From NCBI RefSeq assembly GCF_016097415.1, contig NZ_JAEHGE010000001.1:3025157-3089156 (forward strand): DNA of 64,000 nt. Direction: 5' to 3'. The translations under genes and the position numbers were made by a program. The notes under the pieces are model-generated. The model saw only the letters and a program-made list of their open reading frames with translations, was not told the origin of the DNA and made no database searches. Below are positions 37,242 to 46,497 of this stretch, one piece after another. This DNA comes from a sulfur-oxidizing endosymbiont of Gigantopelta aegis. GTDB taxonomy: Bacteria; Pseudomonadota; Gammaproteobacteria; GRL18. Every line of letters starts with the position of its first letter. The first letter of the stretch is position 1.

Positions 37242-38969
37242 TTAGCGTTCATCAACATTGGTCCATGAATAAATACATTCAATACAATTTCCCGCATCAT
37301 TATAGTTAACTGAACTGCAATAATTTTTAATTAACGATAAGCCACGACCAGAAAATTTAATTTCATCATTCTCTAAAATTTTCAGATTGTCTTTTTCCTG
37401 CATTTTTTTCACATCAAAACCATTACCACTATCTTCAAAGATAATGGTCAATTCACCGCCCGTTTCATTGGGCTTATTACTGACTGAAATAGCGATTGAA
37501 CCACTATTAAGCGCTTCTAAGCGTGATTCTTTATCAGCATAAAATTGCATGAATCCTTCGGGAGTTGACTTAATGTTTGAATCAAGTTTTAACAAGCCAT
37601 GATCTAAAGAATTACAAAATAGCTCCGTTAGCACCATACTCAATTTGTCTTGTTGAATTTGGTGGCCCTGAATTTCAGCCATGATCTGATTGATTAATGG
37701 TACGGGATCAATGACTTTGATGGCGTCATAATAGAAATGTAAGTCGAATTTCCAATGGGTTGGGACAAACTTCTTGTAAGCCCCTTTTTGTGGCGCTAGT
37801 TGATTAATATAATCCATATCACAGGTAAAAACACCCAAAGTCACATCATCTGTTTGTGCTTGTTCTTCGGTGAATTCATCTAACGTATTAAGAATATGTT
37901 GAAATAACCCCTCATCATTCTCTTCTGTAATTGCATCATCTAAATCATAGTGTAAGCAGGCTTCAAAGCGTTTTGAGCCAAACATTTTTCCCTCACGATT
38001 TTCAGCCTCCAGAATACCATCCGTACTTAAAACAATTCTGTCGTTGTCATGCAACTCAATAATGTCAACTTTATCACTAAAGCTTGAGTCACCGAGTATA
38101 CCCATGGGTAAATTTTTTGATTTTAATTCAACTATCGAGTCACCCTTATGTAAAAAAGCACCGGGTATCGCACCATTCCAATATTTTAAGACTTTATTAT
38201 TGCTGTCGATTTCAACTAGACAGGCGGCTAGGAACATACCCGTGGGTAATTGTTGATTCAGTTTGTGATTGATTTCTCTCGCTACAATATTAATTGAGTA
38301 GCCTTTTGCCGTCATGCTATAAAAAACATCTGACAAGGGTAATGCACCTAATGAAGCGGCTAAACCATGGCCGGTAAAATCGCCAAAAAGTATATGCAAA
38401 CCACCCGTCGGCTTAATAGCTGCAAGTACCACATCACCATTGAATAATGACATGGGTGAGAGGTGTAATTGAATATTGTCCGCATTTAAACACCCAGGGT
38501 TTAAAATGCTATCAAACACTTTTCTCGCCACTTCCTGTTCTTTGATTTCATGTTCCTGGTGCGCCACCAGTACACGTTTCTGTTGGAACACCGTATTGTA
38601 TAATTGACTCACTCTTTCTAATGCATCAATTTTTGCTTTAAGGATTATACGATTATAAGGCTTCGTTAAAAAGTCATCGCCACCGACTTCAACACAACGA
38701 CTCAATGCATTTTCATCGGACATCGCGGTTAAGAAAATGATGGGGATAAATTTATCAATGGTCATTGATTTGATTTTTTGCGTCGCTTCATAGCCATCCA
38801 TGACAGGCATCATGACATCCATTAAAATCAAATCAGGCTCTTCAGATTGGAATACTTCAACCGCTTCAGCGCCATTTTCAGCAGCGACCACCGTATAACC
38901 ATCTTTTTTTAGAAAAGCGGATAAAACCATACGATTGGTCGTATCATCATCTACTATTAGTATTTTCAT
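37242..38969 (-). CDS. Receiver-PP2C phosphatase-HATPase protein (HsbR-like partner-switch regulator)
   Basis: The 575-residue protein has three parts. A receiver domain with phospho-Asp51 in LILMDVMMPVMDG covers about 1-120. A SpoIIE-type PP2C domain (about 180-380) shows ILFGDFTGHGLAASLGALP and DNDRIVLSTDGILEAEN. A C-terminal RsbW-like kinase/ATPase domain (about 420-575) has LTELFCNSLDHGLL and FEDSGNGFD. Such a protein can both phosphorylate and dephosphorylate a STAS partner, with phosphorylation of Asp51 setting the balance. The STAS gene lies 56 bp upstream and an HPt gene 63 bp downstream, as in Pseudomonas hsbA-hsbR-hptB. Confidence 0.88.
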   Translation of the reverse strand: MKILIVDDDTTNRMVLSAFLKKDGYTVVAAENGAEAVEVFQSEEPDLILMDVMMPVMDGYEATQKIKSMTIDKFIPIIFLTAMSDENALSRCVEVGGDDFLTKPYNRIILKAKIDALERVSQLYNTVFQQKRVLVAHQEHEIKEQEVARKVFDSILNPGCLNADNIQLHLSPMSLFNGDVVLAAIKPTGGLHILFGDFTGHGLAASLGALPLSDVFYSMTAKGYSINIVAREINHKLNQQLPTGMFLAACLVEIDSNNKVLKYWNGAIPGAFLHKGDSIVELKSKNLPMGILGDSSFSDKVDIIELHDNDRIVLSTDGILEAENREGKMFGSKRFEACLHYDLDDAITEENDEGLFQHILNTLDEFTEEQAQTDDVTLGVFTCDMDYINQLAPQKGAYKKFVPTHWKFDLHFYYDAIKVIDPVPLINQIMAEIQGHQIQQDKLSMVLTELFCNSLDHGLLKLDSNIKSTPEGFMQFYADKESRLEALNSGSIAISVSNKPNETGGELTIIFEDSGNGFDVKKMQEKDNLKILENDEIKFSGRGLSLIKNYCSSVNYNDAGNCIECIYSWTNVDER

Positions 38970-39025
38970 TAATTTTTAATTCGCCAGCAATTAAGGCATT
39001 GTTTAAACATCAATCTGTTTTTTTG

Positions 39026-39328
39026 TTAGGAAATTTTGAATAATTTATCAAAATTTGAAACCAACAAGATATCTTTGACTTCATTTCGACAGCCTTTAAT
39101 GGTCACATTGGAGCTGTCACTGCCTGCATGTTCGCGTAGCAAAAGCATCATTCCCAAGGCCGAACTATCAACATATTCTGTTGCCGCCATATCAATCGTG
39201 TATTCATTATCACTTCCTGAAGGCGTGTTACGATACGCTTCACGAAACTCTTTATGACAACTAAAGTCAAAGCGCCCGATAATACTAATATTGACTGCAT
39301 TTCCATTCACTGAACTCGATACTGACAT
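39026..39328 (-). CDS. STAS-domain anti-sigma-factor antagonist (HsbA-like)
   Basis: The 100-residue STAS protein has the phospho-Ser site in EYVDSSALGMMLLL (Ser55/Ser56), which aligns with phosphorylatable antagonists such as SpoIIAA and HsbA. It should be the substrate of the neighbouring PP2C/HATPase protein. In Pseudomonas HsbA binds FlgM or the cyclase HsbD depending on phosphorylation; whether the same partners exist here cannot be seen, because neither gene is in this window. Confidence 0.85.
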   Translation of the reverse strand: MSVSSSVNGNAVNISIIGRFDFSCHKEFREAYRNTPSGSDNEYTIDMAATEYVDSSALGMMLLLREHAGSDSSNVTIKGCRNEVKDILLVSNFDKLFKIS

Positions 39329-39395
39329 TTTTTACTCCCTGCTAAACATTTTAATTAAGCGCTAAATTTTTAATGCTGATTTGCCAAAGCACACT

Positions 39396-40484
39396 TTATT
39401 CACAAAGCGCCAGAAGCTTATCGGCAATTTGATCTAAGGGCAAAATATGATCAACACCGCCATGCTTCACAGCCTCACCCGGCATACCCCAAACCACCGA
39501 GGTTTTTTCATCCTGAGCAATAGTTGATGAACCTATTTCATGCATTTCTTTCATACCGCGAGCACCATCATCCCCCATCCCGGTAAGAATGGCTGCCACC
39601 GCATTAGGCCCCACATTCTGACACACTGAGCGGAACATCACGTCCACCGAAGGTTTGTGGCGATTCACTTTAGGGCCATCATTTAAACGGCAAACATAGC
39701 GTGAGCCACTTTTTTCAACAAGCAAATGGTAACTACCTGGCGCAATATAGACACAACCGGGTAATATCTGCTGACCATCCTTTGCTTCATACACGGTCAT
39801 AGCCGTTGAGCCATTCATGCGTTTGGCAAAGGGCGCACTAAAGGCTGCTGGAATGTGCTGACTGATGACAATGGCTGGCGCATTGGCTGGCATCTTTATT
39901 AAGACTTCTTTAATAGCCTCTGTACCGCCTGTGGAAGAGCCGATGGCAATGATGGTTTCATTATTCGCAGAAAATTTCCTGGCATTTTTTACACTTTTGG
40001 AATCTTTAGCCAAAATAACATCTGCTGAGTGTTTCTCAGTCACCGATGTGACACCGTCATCAGGCGAGTAACTTCTCACTCTCGCGACTGAGGCGATTTT
40101 TATTTTATTGATAATGTCACTGGCATATTCCTGCAGTTTTTCTGAGACATCAACTTTAGGTTTAGAAATAAAATCAATAGCACCTATTTCCAGTGCTTCC
40201 AGAGTGACATCGGCGCCTGCTTCAGTCAGTGTTGAAATCATCACTACAGGCATAGGACGCAAGCGCATTAAGTTTTTTAAAAAAGTAATGCCATCCATTT
40301 TTGGCATCTCAATATCGAGTGTCAAAACATCTGGTAATAGTTGCTTGATTTTATCTCTTGCTATTAGAGGGTCGGAGGCAGTGCCTACGACTTCTATGGC
40401 CGGATCTTTACTGAGAATTTCTTGTAATAATTGTCTGATTAATGCTGAATCATCAATAATGAGTACTTTTATTTTTTTCTTCAT
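39396..40484 (-). CDS. cheB: Chemotaxis protein-glutamate methylesterase/deamidase
   Basis: CheB removes methyl groups from chemoreceptors when phosphorylated by CheA. The 362-residue protein has a receiver domain with Asp57 in VLTLDIEMPKMDG. The methylesterase domain has the catalytic Ser in IAIGSSTGGTEAI, the His in VISQHIPAAFSAPFAKRM and the Asp in LTGMGDDGARGM. It is linked by a variable segment rich in Ser/Lys. It follows cheD by 46 bp. Confidence 0.96.
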   Translation of the reverse strand: MKKKIKVLIIDDSALIRQLLQEILSKDPAIEVVGTASDPLIARDKIKQLLPDVLTLDIEMPKMDGITFLKNLMRLRPMPVVMISTLTEAGADVTLEALEIGAIDFISKPKVDVSEKLQEYASDIINKIKIASVARVRSYSPDDGVTSVTEKHSADVILAKDSKSVKNARKFSANNETIIAIGSSTGGTEAIKEVLIKMPANAPAIVISQHIPAAFSAPFAKRMNGSTAMTVYEAKDGQQILPGCVYIAPGSYHLLVEKSGSRYVCRLNDGPKVNRHKPSVDVMFRSVCQNVGPNAVAAILTGMGDDGARGMKEMHEIGSSTIAQDEKTSVVWGMPGEAVKHGGVDHILPLDQIADKLLALCE

Positions 40485-40530
40485 CTAGGAGTTGTTCCAA
40501 TCTTACTTGTCTGTCAATAAAAAGGTATAG

Positions 40531-41187
40531 CTAAAACAGTTCAATATCGCCAGTCGAAGGTTTCTCGTCAATAGAATTCTTATAGGCTTCTTCACGTTTT
40601 ATCAGGGTATCATTATGCAAAGAGCGTAGTTTCTTTATTTTTACTTTACCACTATGGGGATGAAATACTACTTTTCGTGGATATATATCACCGGTATCTT
40701 CGGCTAATAACGGAATTGCCTCCGTCATAATATATTCTTCTACAAATTGAATATTACGTATGCCTACATCGGTCATATTCCTGAGAATTTTTCCACCACC
40801 AAATATTTTTACTTCCAGGTTTTCTTTACGACCACCATTTTTTAAAATATCATTAATGAGCATTTCCATGGCATAAGAACCATAGCGCGAAGCAGTTGTA
40901 GAGGGGCCAGCATCAATATGATAGGCAACATCTTCTTGAGTATGAGGCAACATAAAGTGATTCATGCCCCCGACACCAAAAACTCTGTCGCGTATGCAAG
41001 CAGACACACAAGAACCTAACACCGTCACAATCACTTCATCTTTGATCGTGACATAGTATTCACCGGGCATTATTTTTGCGGCAAAGGAATCATGTAATTT
41101 ATCCCAATAGCGATTAATCCCTTCAAAACCATTTAATGGATCCGGTGGGACTTTATTGCGATGGCTAAAGGCGGATAATTCTGTCAT
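40531..41187 (-). CDS. cheD: Chemoreceptor glutamine deamidase CheD
   Basis: CheD deamidates receptor glutamines and can bind CheC-type partners. The 218-residue protein has the catalytic pair Cys60 in TVLGSCVSACIRD and His77 in GMNHFMLPH, then KIFGGGKILRNMTDVGIRN and VVFHPHSGKVKIKKL. It is longer than the minimal CheD (about 160) through an N-terminal extension of about 40 residues. The 179-bp gap to cheR holds no recognisable signal. Confidence 0.94.
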   Translation of the reverse strand: MTELSAFSHRNKVPPDPLNGFEGINRYWDKLHDSFAAKIMPGEYYVTIKDEVIVTVLGSCVSACIRDRVFGVGGMNHFMLPHTQEDVAYHIDAGPSTTASRYGSYAMEMLINDILKNGGRKENLEVKIFGGGKILRNMTDVGIRNIQFVEEYIMTEAIPLLAEDTGDIYPRKVVFHPHSGKVKIKKLRSLHNDTLIKREEAYKNSIDEKPSTGDIELF

Positions 41188-41366
41188 AGACTCATATTGT
41201 AAGTAAGCAATTAGGTTTTATAATAAATACTTCGATAATTTTTTCTAAACCGATATTGACTATAATTTTAGACGAAAAATAAATTTCTGCTGAGAAATAT
41301 CCCTATTTCATTGGATAATTTAAAATATAAAGGATAATAATTTGAATTGCCTTATAACAGAAGACT

Positions 41367-42224
41367 TTAATTGAGTTTTTTATAAACAGTATTACGAATT
41401 AGTTTATAGCGGTCGGTCACATTATAAAGCGTTTCTGAATGACCGATAAAAAGATAAGCTTCATGGGCATGGATGTTGGCAAATTTATCAAAGAGCACTT
41501 TTTGTGTGGCTTTATCAAAATAAATCACCACATTACGACAAAAAATAATATCGAATGGGCCTTTAAAGGGAAATGCATTGAGTAAATTAAGCGGTTTAAA
41601 GCTGATCATCTCGCGCAATTCTTTTGATACTTTGAGCATCTGGGCATTGTCACCACGCCCTTGCATAAACCAGCGAGCCATCCGTGCATCAGTTACACCC
41701 GTGACACTATCAAGCTTATAAATACCATTGGCAGCGGTTTCTAGCACATTGGTATCTAAGTCGGTGGCTAATATTTTGACATCCCAGCCCAGTTTGTCTG
41801 GAATTACTTCTTTTAACACCATAGCAATAGAATAGGTTTCCATACCAGTAGAACATCCAGCAGACCAAACACGTATGGTTTTACTGGCTTTGTTACGCTT
41901 CATTAGATCAGGTAAAGCACTCTCTGCCAGCATTTCAAAATGATGATTTTCTCTGAAGAAAGAGGTGAGATTGGTGGTAATCGCATTGGAGAAATGGGTA
42001 AACTCTTCGTGATCCTGATCTTCAAGTAAACGGCAATAATCATCAAAATTACTCAGGCCCGTTTTACGTAAGCGTCTGACTAAGCGGGAGTAAACCATAT
42101 CACGTTTAGCATCTGACAATACAATGCCCGAGTGCTCAGTGACAATGTCACGGATATGGTTAAAATGCTTGTCAGTGAATTCAAATTCTTTTTTTACTAA
42201 ACTCATTATGCTGCCTATTGACAC
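41367..42224 (-). CDS. cheR: Chemotaxis protein methyltransferase
   Basis: CheR methylates receptor glutamates using SAM. The 285-residue protein has the N-terminal helical domain (ELTDKHFNHI region) and the SAM site RVWSAGCSTGMETYSIAM near residue 120. ILATDLDTNVLE and DIIFCRNVVIYFDK complete the fold. It lies 18 bp after a receptor that ends in a WxxF tether, a likely docking partner. The frame is intact. Confidence 0.95.
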   Translation of the reverse strand: MSIGSIMSLVKKEFEFTDKHFNHIRDIVTEHSGIVLSDAKRDMVYSRLVRRLRKTGLSNFDDYCRLLEDQDHEEFTHFSNAITTNLTSFFRENHHFEMLAESALPDLMKRNKASKTIRVWSAGCSTGMETYSIAMVLKEVIPDKLGWDVKILATDLDTNVLETAANGIYKLDSVTGVTDARMARWFMQGRGDNAQMLKVSKELREMISFKPLNLLNAFPFKGPFDIIFCRNVVIYFDKATQKVLFDKFANIHAHEAYLFIGHSETLYNVTDRYKLIRNTVYKKLN

Positions 42225-42242
42225 CCCATACTGAATTTCTGC

Positions 42243-44912
42243 CTAAAACTCTTCCCATTCAGAATCACCACTCGCAGTATTAGGCGTTTGTACTGCAGCG
42301 GGTTTTGGCTTTGGTGCTACTGCTGGACGGGCTGCACTTGCAACAGGTCGGCTCGCGGGCGCAGCTCGAACAGCTTCTGCGCCGCCTTCTCCTGTTTCAA
42401 AAAAGCTCATCATCTCATCAAGGGACTTAGCCTGATCATCCATCGACTCACTAGCTGCGGCGGCTTCTTCTACCAGTGCAGCATTTTGCTGGGTGACTTC
42501 ATCCAGGCTTGTAATGGCCTGATTAACTTGTTCAATACCGGCAGACTGTTCACCACTGGCGGCAGCAATCTCGGCAATAATATCACTCACCTTACGCACA
42601 GAGTTAACAATTTCACCCAGGGTTTTTCCTGACTCATCAACTAAGCGTGTGCCTTCATCGACCTTCTCGACACTGTCTTTAATCAGCGCCTTAATTTCTT
42701 TAGCGGCTGCGGCACTGCGTTGTGCCAAACTTCTCACTTCGGAGGCCACCACTGCAAAACCACGCCCTTGTTCACCCGCTCTGGCCGCCTCAACAGCGGC
42801 ATTCAGTGCTAATAGGTTTGTCTGAAAAGCAATCTCATCAATGACACCAATAATATCTTCTATTTTCTTACTGGAGGCATTAATCTCTTCCATGGCTGAA
42901 ATGGTTGATTCAATGACCTGTCCACCATCCTGCGCCTGATCCCTTGCACCGGCAGCCAATTGATTGGCCTGACGTGAGTTATCAGCATTTTGTTTCACTG
43001 TCGAGGTTAATTCTTCCATACTCGAAGCCGTTTCTTCCAAGGAAGATGCCTGCTGTTCAGTACGCTGGCTTAAGTCGGTATTACCTTGAGAAATTTCATT
43101 GGCTGCCGATGAAATATGACTGGAAGAGCCACGAATTTCTGAAACCATCTTCAATAAATTATCCATAGATTGATTCATGGTTTCTTGTAATGAGGCAAAC
43201 TCTCCGCTGTATTCACCATCCATGCGCTTCACTAAGTTACCTTCTTCCAAGGCTTTAATCACTTCGGCCACACCATGAATCGGGCGGACAATTTCATCCA
43301 GCATGGTATTCATGCCCGTACTCAGATCTTTCATAAAGCCTTCAAATTGATCCGTTTGCAAACGTTGGCTCAATTCACCTCTGGAGGCAGATTGTATCAG
43401 TGCATCTATTTGTATTTGGGCATTTTTTTCTTCTGTAATGTCACGCCACTCAACGGAGTTGCCCATATATTTACCGTCTTTATCGGTAATGCCAATGACA
43501 TTCAAGGCAAAGTGTAGATCCAGCACTTGAATTTCAGTTCGGTAGGGTAATCTTGACATATCAGAGAGCAATTCTCTTTGATGTGCTGGGTTTTGGTGGA
43601 AATCATCAATACAAGTGCCAATTAATTTATCAACCTTAAAACCGGTCATTATCTTCGCTAATTCTTTTTCTCGATTTCTTAATAGATCAGTCACTGCATC
43701 ATTCATATACACAATTCTCAAATCTTGATCGGCAATCATGGTTGCTGTTTCAGAACCGCCTATAGCAGCACTAAGTCTCGCGACTTCAGTTTCATTGATA
43801 AGAATATCGGTGATATTTTTCCATTCCTGACAAGCACCGACAAATTTTCCCTGCTCGTCAAACATTGGGGTCACATTCAACTCAAATTGTACATCGCCTA
43901 AATCCACCATACCATTATAGGGTAAGTTAGTAGGGTCGCTTAATAATTTACGTTGATGGGCTGGATTCTTATGAAAGTCATCAATACAAACACCCACTAA
44001 ATTATCGGCACTAAAATTGGGAAAATTCTGCCTTAAACGTGCTTCAGATACTTTCATCAAAGCCTGAACTGCCGGATTAACATAGGTGATCACCAAATCC
44101 AGATCAATTGTCATCACTGCCGATGTCATCGCATTGAGCATTGATGTTTGTAGCTTAAAAGCTGCTGATGTCGTTGTTGATTTTGGTGTTGCCATTGTCC
44201 CTGCCTCGGTGTTCGTTTGAGATGTATCGGTATAAGCGGCCAGCATTTTTTCTGCCACTAGGTTTAAAGCATCTGTCCAAGCTTGTGCCACTTCTGCTGT
44301 CCAGATGTCGCCTGCATACTCAGCCATTACTTCTAATAGTGTTTCTGCCACGGCAGGATAGTGTTCAGGCAAAGCACCATAGCCCTGGTGTTTTTGTCCC
44401 ATATTAGCCAGCGCTTTTTCAAGTGCATCAGGCTTGTCAAGATTGTTGACCACCAGTTTAAGCGCAGCCAGTAACATTTTAGATTGCTTACTAATGTCAG
44501 TATTCTTAAACAAAGGCTTTACTTGTGGAAACTTAAGAAAAAGGCGTTCATAAAATGTTTTTGTTAAGTCTTCTGCCTGAGGTTCTAATGCCGCGAAGCT
44601 ATTTCTAATAATATCCAACATACTTAATTCCGCTTTTTTTGATGGGGTGGAAACTGATTTTTTTCTTACTGACTTTTTAATACTGGCAGCTTTCTTCTTC
44701 ACTGCTTTTTTTCTTACCACTTTTTTCTTCACTGCTTGCTTTTTTAAGACTGTTTTTGCTGTCGTTGAAAGTTCATCGTCATTAGTGGTTTTGTCGGCAC
44801 GCTTAGACATAACATTAGCTTTATTCTCAATATTTTTTTCAGTAAGCGATTTTTTCGAATCGCCCATCCAGGCAAGTGGATCAAAACCCAGTCGTTCATC
44901 ATTTTTAGCCAT
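42243..44912 (-). CDS. Soluble chemoreceptor with haemoglobin-like and two PAS domains
   Basis: The 889-residue protein has no membrane segment. Order: residues 1-55 polar; 57-86 Lys/Arg-rich tail (KKKVVRKKAVKKK); a globin at about 95-228 with distal-side Tyr121 (TKTFYERLF), likely distal Gln143 and proximal His175 (GQKHQGYGALPEHYP), resembling Vitreoscilla haemoglobin more than HemAT. Two PAS domains (about 245-372 and 373-508) each contain an IDDFHxNPAHQR block. HAMP-like helices follow, then the MCP signalling hairpin (AFQTNLLALNAAVEAARAGE) and a C-terminal EWEEF tether. It should sense oxygen or redox state and signal to CheA. It sits between parA and cheR. Confidence 0.9.
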   Translation of the reverse strand: MAKNDERLGFDPLAWMGDSKKSLTEKNIENKANVMSKRADKTTNDDELSTTAKTVLKKQAVKKKVVRKKAVKKKAASIKKSVRKKSVSTPSKKAELSMLDIIRNSFAALEPQAEDLTKTFYERLFLKFPQVKPLFKNTDISKQSKMLLAALKLVVNNLDKPDALEKALANMGQKHQGYGALPEHYPAVAETLLEVMAEYAGDIWTAEVAQAWTDALNLVAEKMLAAYTDTSQTNTEAGTMATPKSTTTSAAFKLQTSMLNAMTSAVMTIDLDLVITYVNPAVQALMKVSEARLRQNFPNFSADNLVGVCIDDFHKNPAHQRKLLSDPTNLPYNGMVDLGDVQFELNVTPMFDEQGKFVGACQEWKNITDILINETEVARLSAAIGGSETATMIADQDLRIVYMNDAVTDLLRNREKELAKIMTGFKVDKLIGTCIDDFHQNPAHQRELLSDMSRLPYRTEIQVLDLHFALNVIGITDKDGKYMGNSVEWRDITEEKNAQIQIDALIQSASRGELSQRLQTDQFEGFMKDLSTGMNTMLDEIVRPIHGVAEVIKALEEGNLVKRMDGEYSGEFASLQETMNQSMDNLLKMVSEIRGSSSHISSAANEISQGNTDLSQRTEQQASSLEETASSMEELTSTVKQNADNSRQANQLAAGARDQAQDGGQVIESTISAMEEINASSKKIEDIIGVIDEIAFQTNLLALNAAVEAARAGEQGRGFAVVASEVRSLAQRSAAAAKEIKALIKDSVEKVDEGTRLVDESGKTLGEIVNSVRKVSDIIAEIAAASGEQSAGIEQVNQAITSLDEVTQQNAALVEEAAAASESMDDQAKSLDEMMSFFETGEGGAEAVRAAPASRPVASAARPAVAPKPKPAAVQTPNTASGDSEWEEF

Positions 44913-44960
44913 GCTTTAATCAGCCTTCATCATTAGGTAATGATAAGTTTAAATGTATGT

Positions 44961-45124
44961 AACTATTCAGTATATTCCCGTACCCGATTAAATAGCTTGC
45001 CTTTACAGGGTCGCTCGAGCACATCCATATGACGCTTTATGAAAACATCCTGTTTTCAAAACCCTGTAAAGGCAAGCTATTCAACCGGATACTCTAGTAA
45101 GACTTTTCAATATACTGAATAGTT
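44961..45124. repeat. 164-bp inverted-repeat element inside the che operon
   Basis: The outer arms AACTATTCAGTATATT / AATATACTGAATAGTT and the inner arms AGCTTGCCTTTACAGGGT / ACCCTGTAAAGGCAAGCT enclose a short centre; the middle segments of the arms diverge. The 12-bp sequence ATAAGTTTAAAT occurs on both sides at a few bases distance, perhaps a remnant of the target. It separates parA from the downstream receptor gene and could form a large hairpin in the operon mRNA. Confidence 0.78.
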
Positions 45125-45148
45125 ATAAATAAGTTTAAATAAGTGAAA

Positions 45149-45928
45149 TCAGTGAAAAGTACGCTGCTGTAATAAATCTAAAGCCAGATTCTCATAATCT
45201 TCAGCTCCGTTACTTTTAGGTTTATATTCAAATATTGTTTTTGAAAACCCTGGTGATTCTGCCAGTGATACATTTTCTCTAATGGCTGTTTCAAAAACCT
45301 GATCAGGAAAATAATTCACCATTTTTTCTCTGATTTGATTCGCCAATTTACGTTGTTTTTGAAAACGTGTTAGTACAAACCATTTGCGCGTACTACGCTG
45401 TAAGGTTTTTTCAATATGACTCACAACTTTGATCAATCGAGACAAGCCCTGTAAAGCAAGATAGTCCCCGGTCACTGGCACAATCATTTCATCACAGCTT
45501 AAAATTGCATTCATTGCTAACAATCCTGATGCAGGTGGGCAGTCCACTAAAATGTAATCATAAATTTCAGCATTTGTTTGTGCTATTTCGGCCTTCATGT
45601 CAGCCAAAGCGGTATGTAAGCGATAGCCTTTATTAGCACCCTGGTTTTGTGTTTCTAGTTCACCTAAACGAGCCCCTGCAGGGACAAGAAATAAATTATC
45701 TCTGACATTGATAATAGCCTCGTTTAAGGATTTATCTGTCATTAAAACTTCATCCATACCGCTATTAATCTCGGTATCTAATGCAAAGCAACTGCCTAAA
45801 TGCCCTTGAGGATCCATATCCAGCATGAGTATTTTTTTACCCTGTAAGGCCAATGCATGGGCGAGATTCAATGTCGTCGTGGTTTTTCCTACACCACCTT
45901 TTTGATTCATTACCGCAATCACTTTCAT
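45149..45928 (-). CDS. ParA/MinD-family ATPase of the chemotaxis operon
   Basis: The 259-residue P-loop ATPase has the deviant Walker A KGGVGKTTTT at residues 10-19, LDMDPQGHLGSCFAL, the Walker B region YDYILVDCPPASG and the signature MNAILSCDEMIVPV. Chemotaxis-operon ParA proteins (ParC, PpfA) place receptor arrays in the cell rather than segregate DNA. No parB is present nearby. Its neighbour is a soluble receptor with a basic N-terminal tail, the type of partner PpfA uses. Confidence 0.9.
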   Translation of the reverse strand: MKVIAVMNQKGGVGKTTTTLNLAHALALQGKKILMLDMDPQGHLGSCFALDTEINSGMDEVLMTDKSLNEAIINVRDNLFLVPAGARLGELETQNQGANKGYRLHTALADMKAEIAQTNAEIYDYILVDCPPASGLLAMNAILSCDEMIVPVTGDYLALQGLSRLIKVVSHIEKTLQRSTRKWFVLTRFQKQRKLANQIREKMVNYFPDQVFETAIRENVSLAESPGFSKTIFEYKPKSNGAEDYENLALDLLQQRTFH

Positions 45929-45952
45929 ATTTTCTCTATTAATATAGGGTAC

Positions 45953-46465
45953 TTAAGCAACATCTTCTTCTGAAATCAATTCTGCTGAATTTAATAGCGC
46001 ATCTATATCCATCATCACCACCATTTTATTGTTAATGGTGGTTAGGCCTGAAACAAAACGGCTATCAATCGGACCTTTTATTTCCGGTGCGGGTTTAATC
46101 GAATCATGTTTCAAATTGTGTACATCCGATACACCATCTACAATAATACCCATTATTCTGTCATGTTCCTCACCATAAACTTTTAACACAATGACAACGG
46201 TGGTTGGACCATAAACGATAGTGGGCATATTAAAGCGTTTTCTTAAATCCACTATCGGCACGATGGTACCGCGTAAGTTAATAACACCTTGTAAATAGTC
46301 GGGGGTTCTTGGTAAGGTTGTTACCTTGTCCCAGCCCTTTATTTCCTGTACCCGCAAAATATCAATGGCATATTCTTCACCTGCCAGTATAAAGGTCAGG
46401 TATTGGTCAGCATTCTCATCAGTAAGCGCATCTAAATCACCCACAATGTCTTGAATATTACTCAT
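45953..46465 (-). CDS. cheW: Chemotaxis coupling protein
   Basis: CheW links receptors to CheA. The 170-residue protein shows the CheW pattern: YLTFILAGEEYAIDILRVQEIKGW, LPRTPDYLQGVINLRGTIVPIVDLRKRF, ending with TTINNKMVVMMDIDALL. It follows cheA by 32 bp and precedes parA by 24 bp. No frame problem is seen. Confidence 0.96.
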   Translation of the reverse strand: MSNIQDIVGDLDALTDENADQYLTFILAGEEYAIDILRVQEIKGWDKVTTLPRTPDYLQGVINLRGTIVPIVDLRKRFNMPTIVYGPTTVVIVLKVYGEEHDRIMGIIVDGVSDVHNLKHDSIKPAPEIKGPIDSRFVSGLTTINNKMVVMMDIDALLNSAELISEEDVA

Positions 46466-46497
46466 TTATATCTCCTGAATCGGAAGTTATTGCTATT

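Noticed and set aside
45149..45928. Chromosome partition ParA near the replication origin
   Set aside because: No parB, gidA/B or dnaA lies nearby; the gene is embedded between cheW and a chemoreceptor gene.
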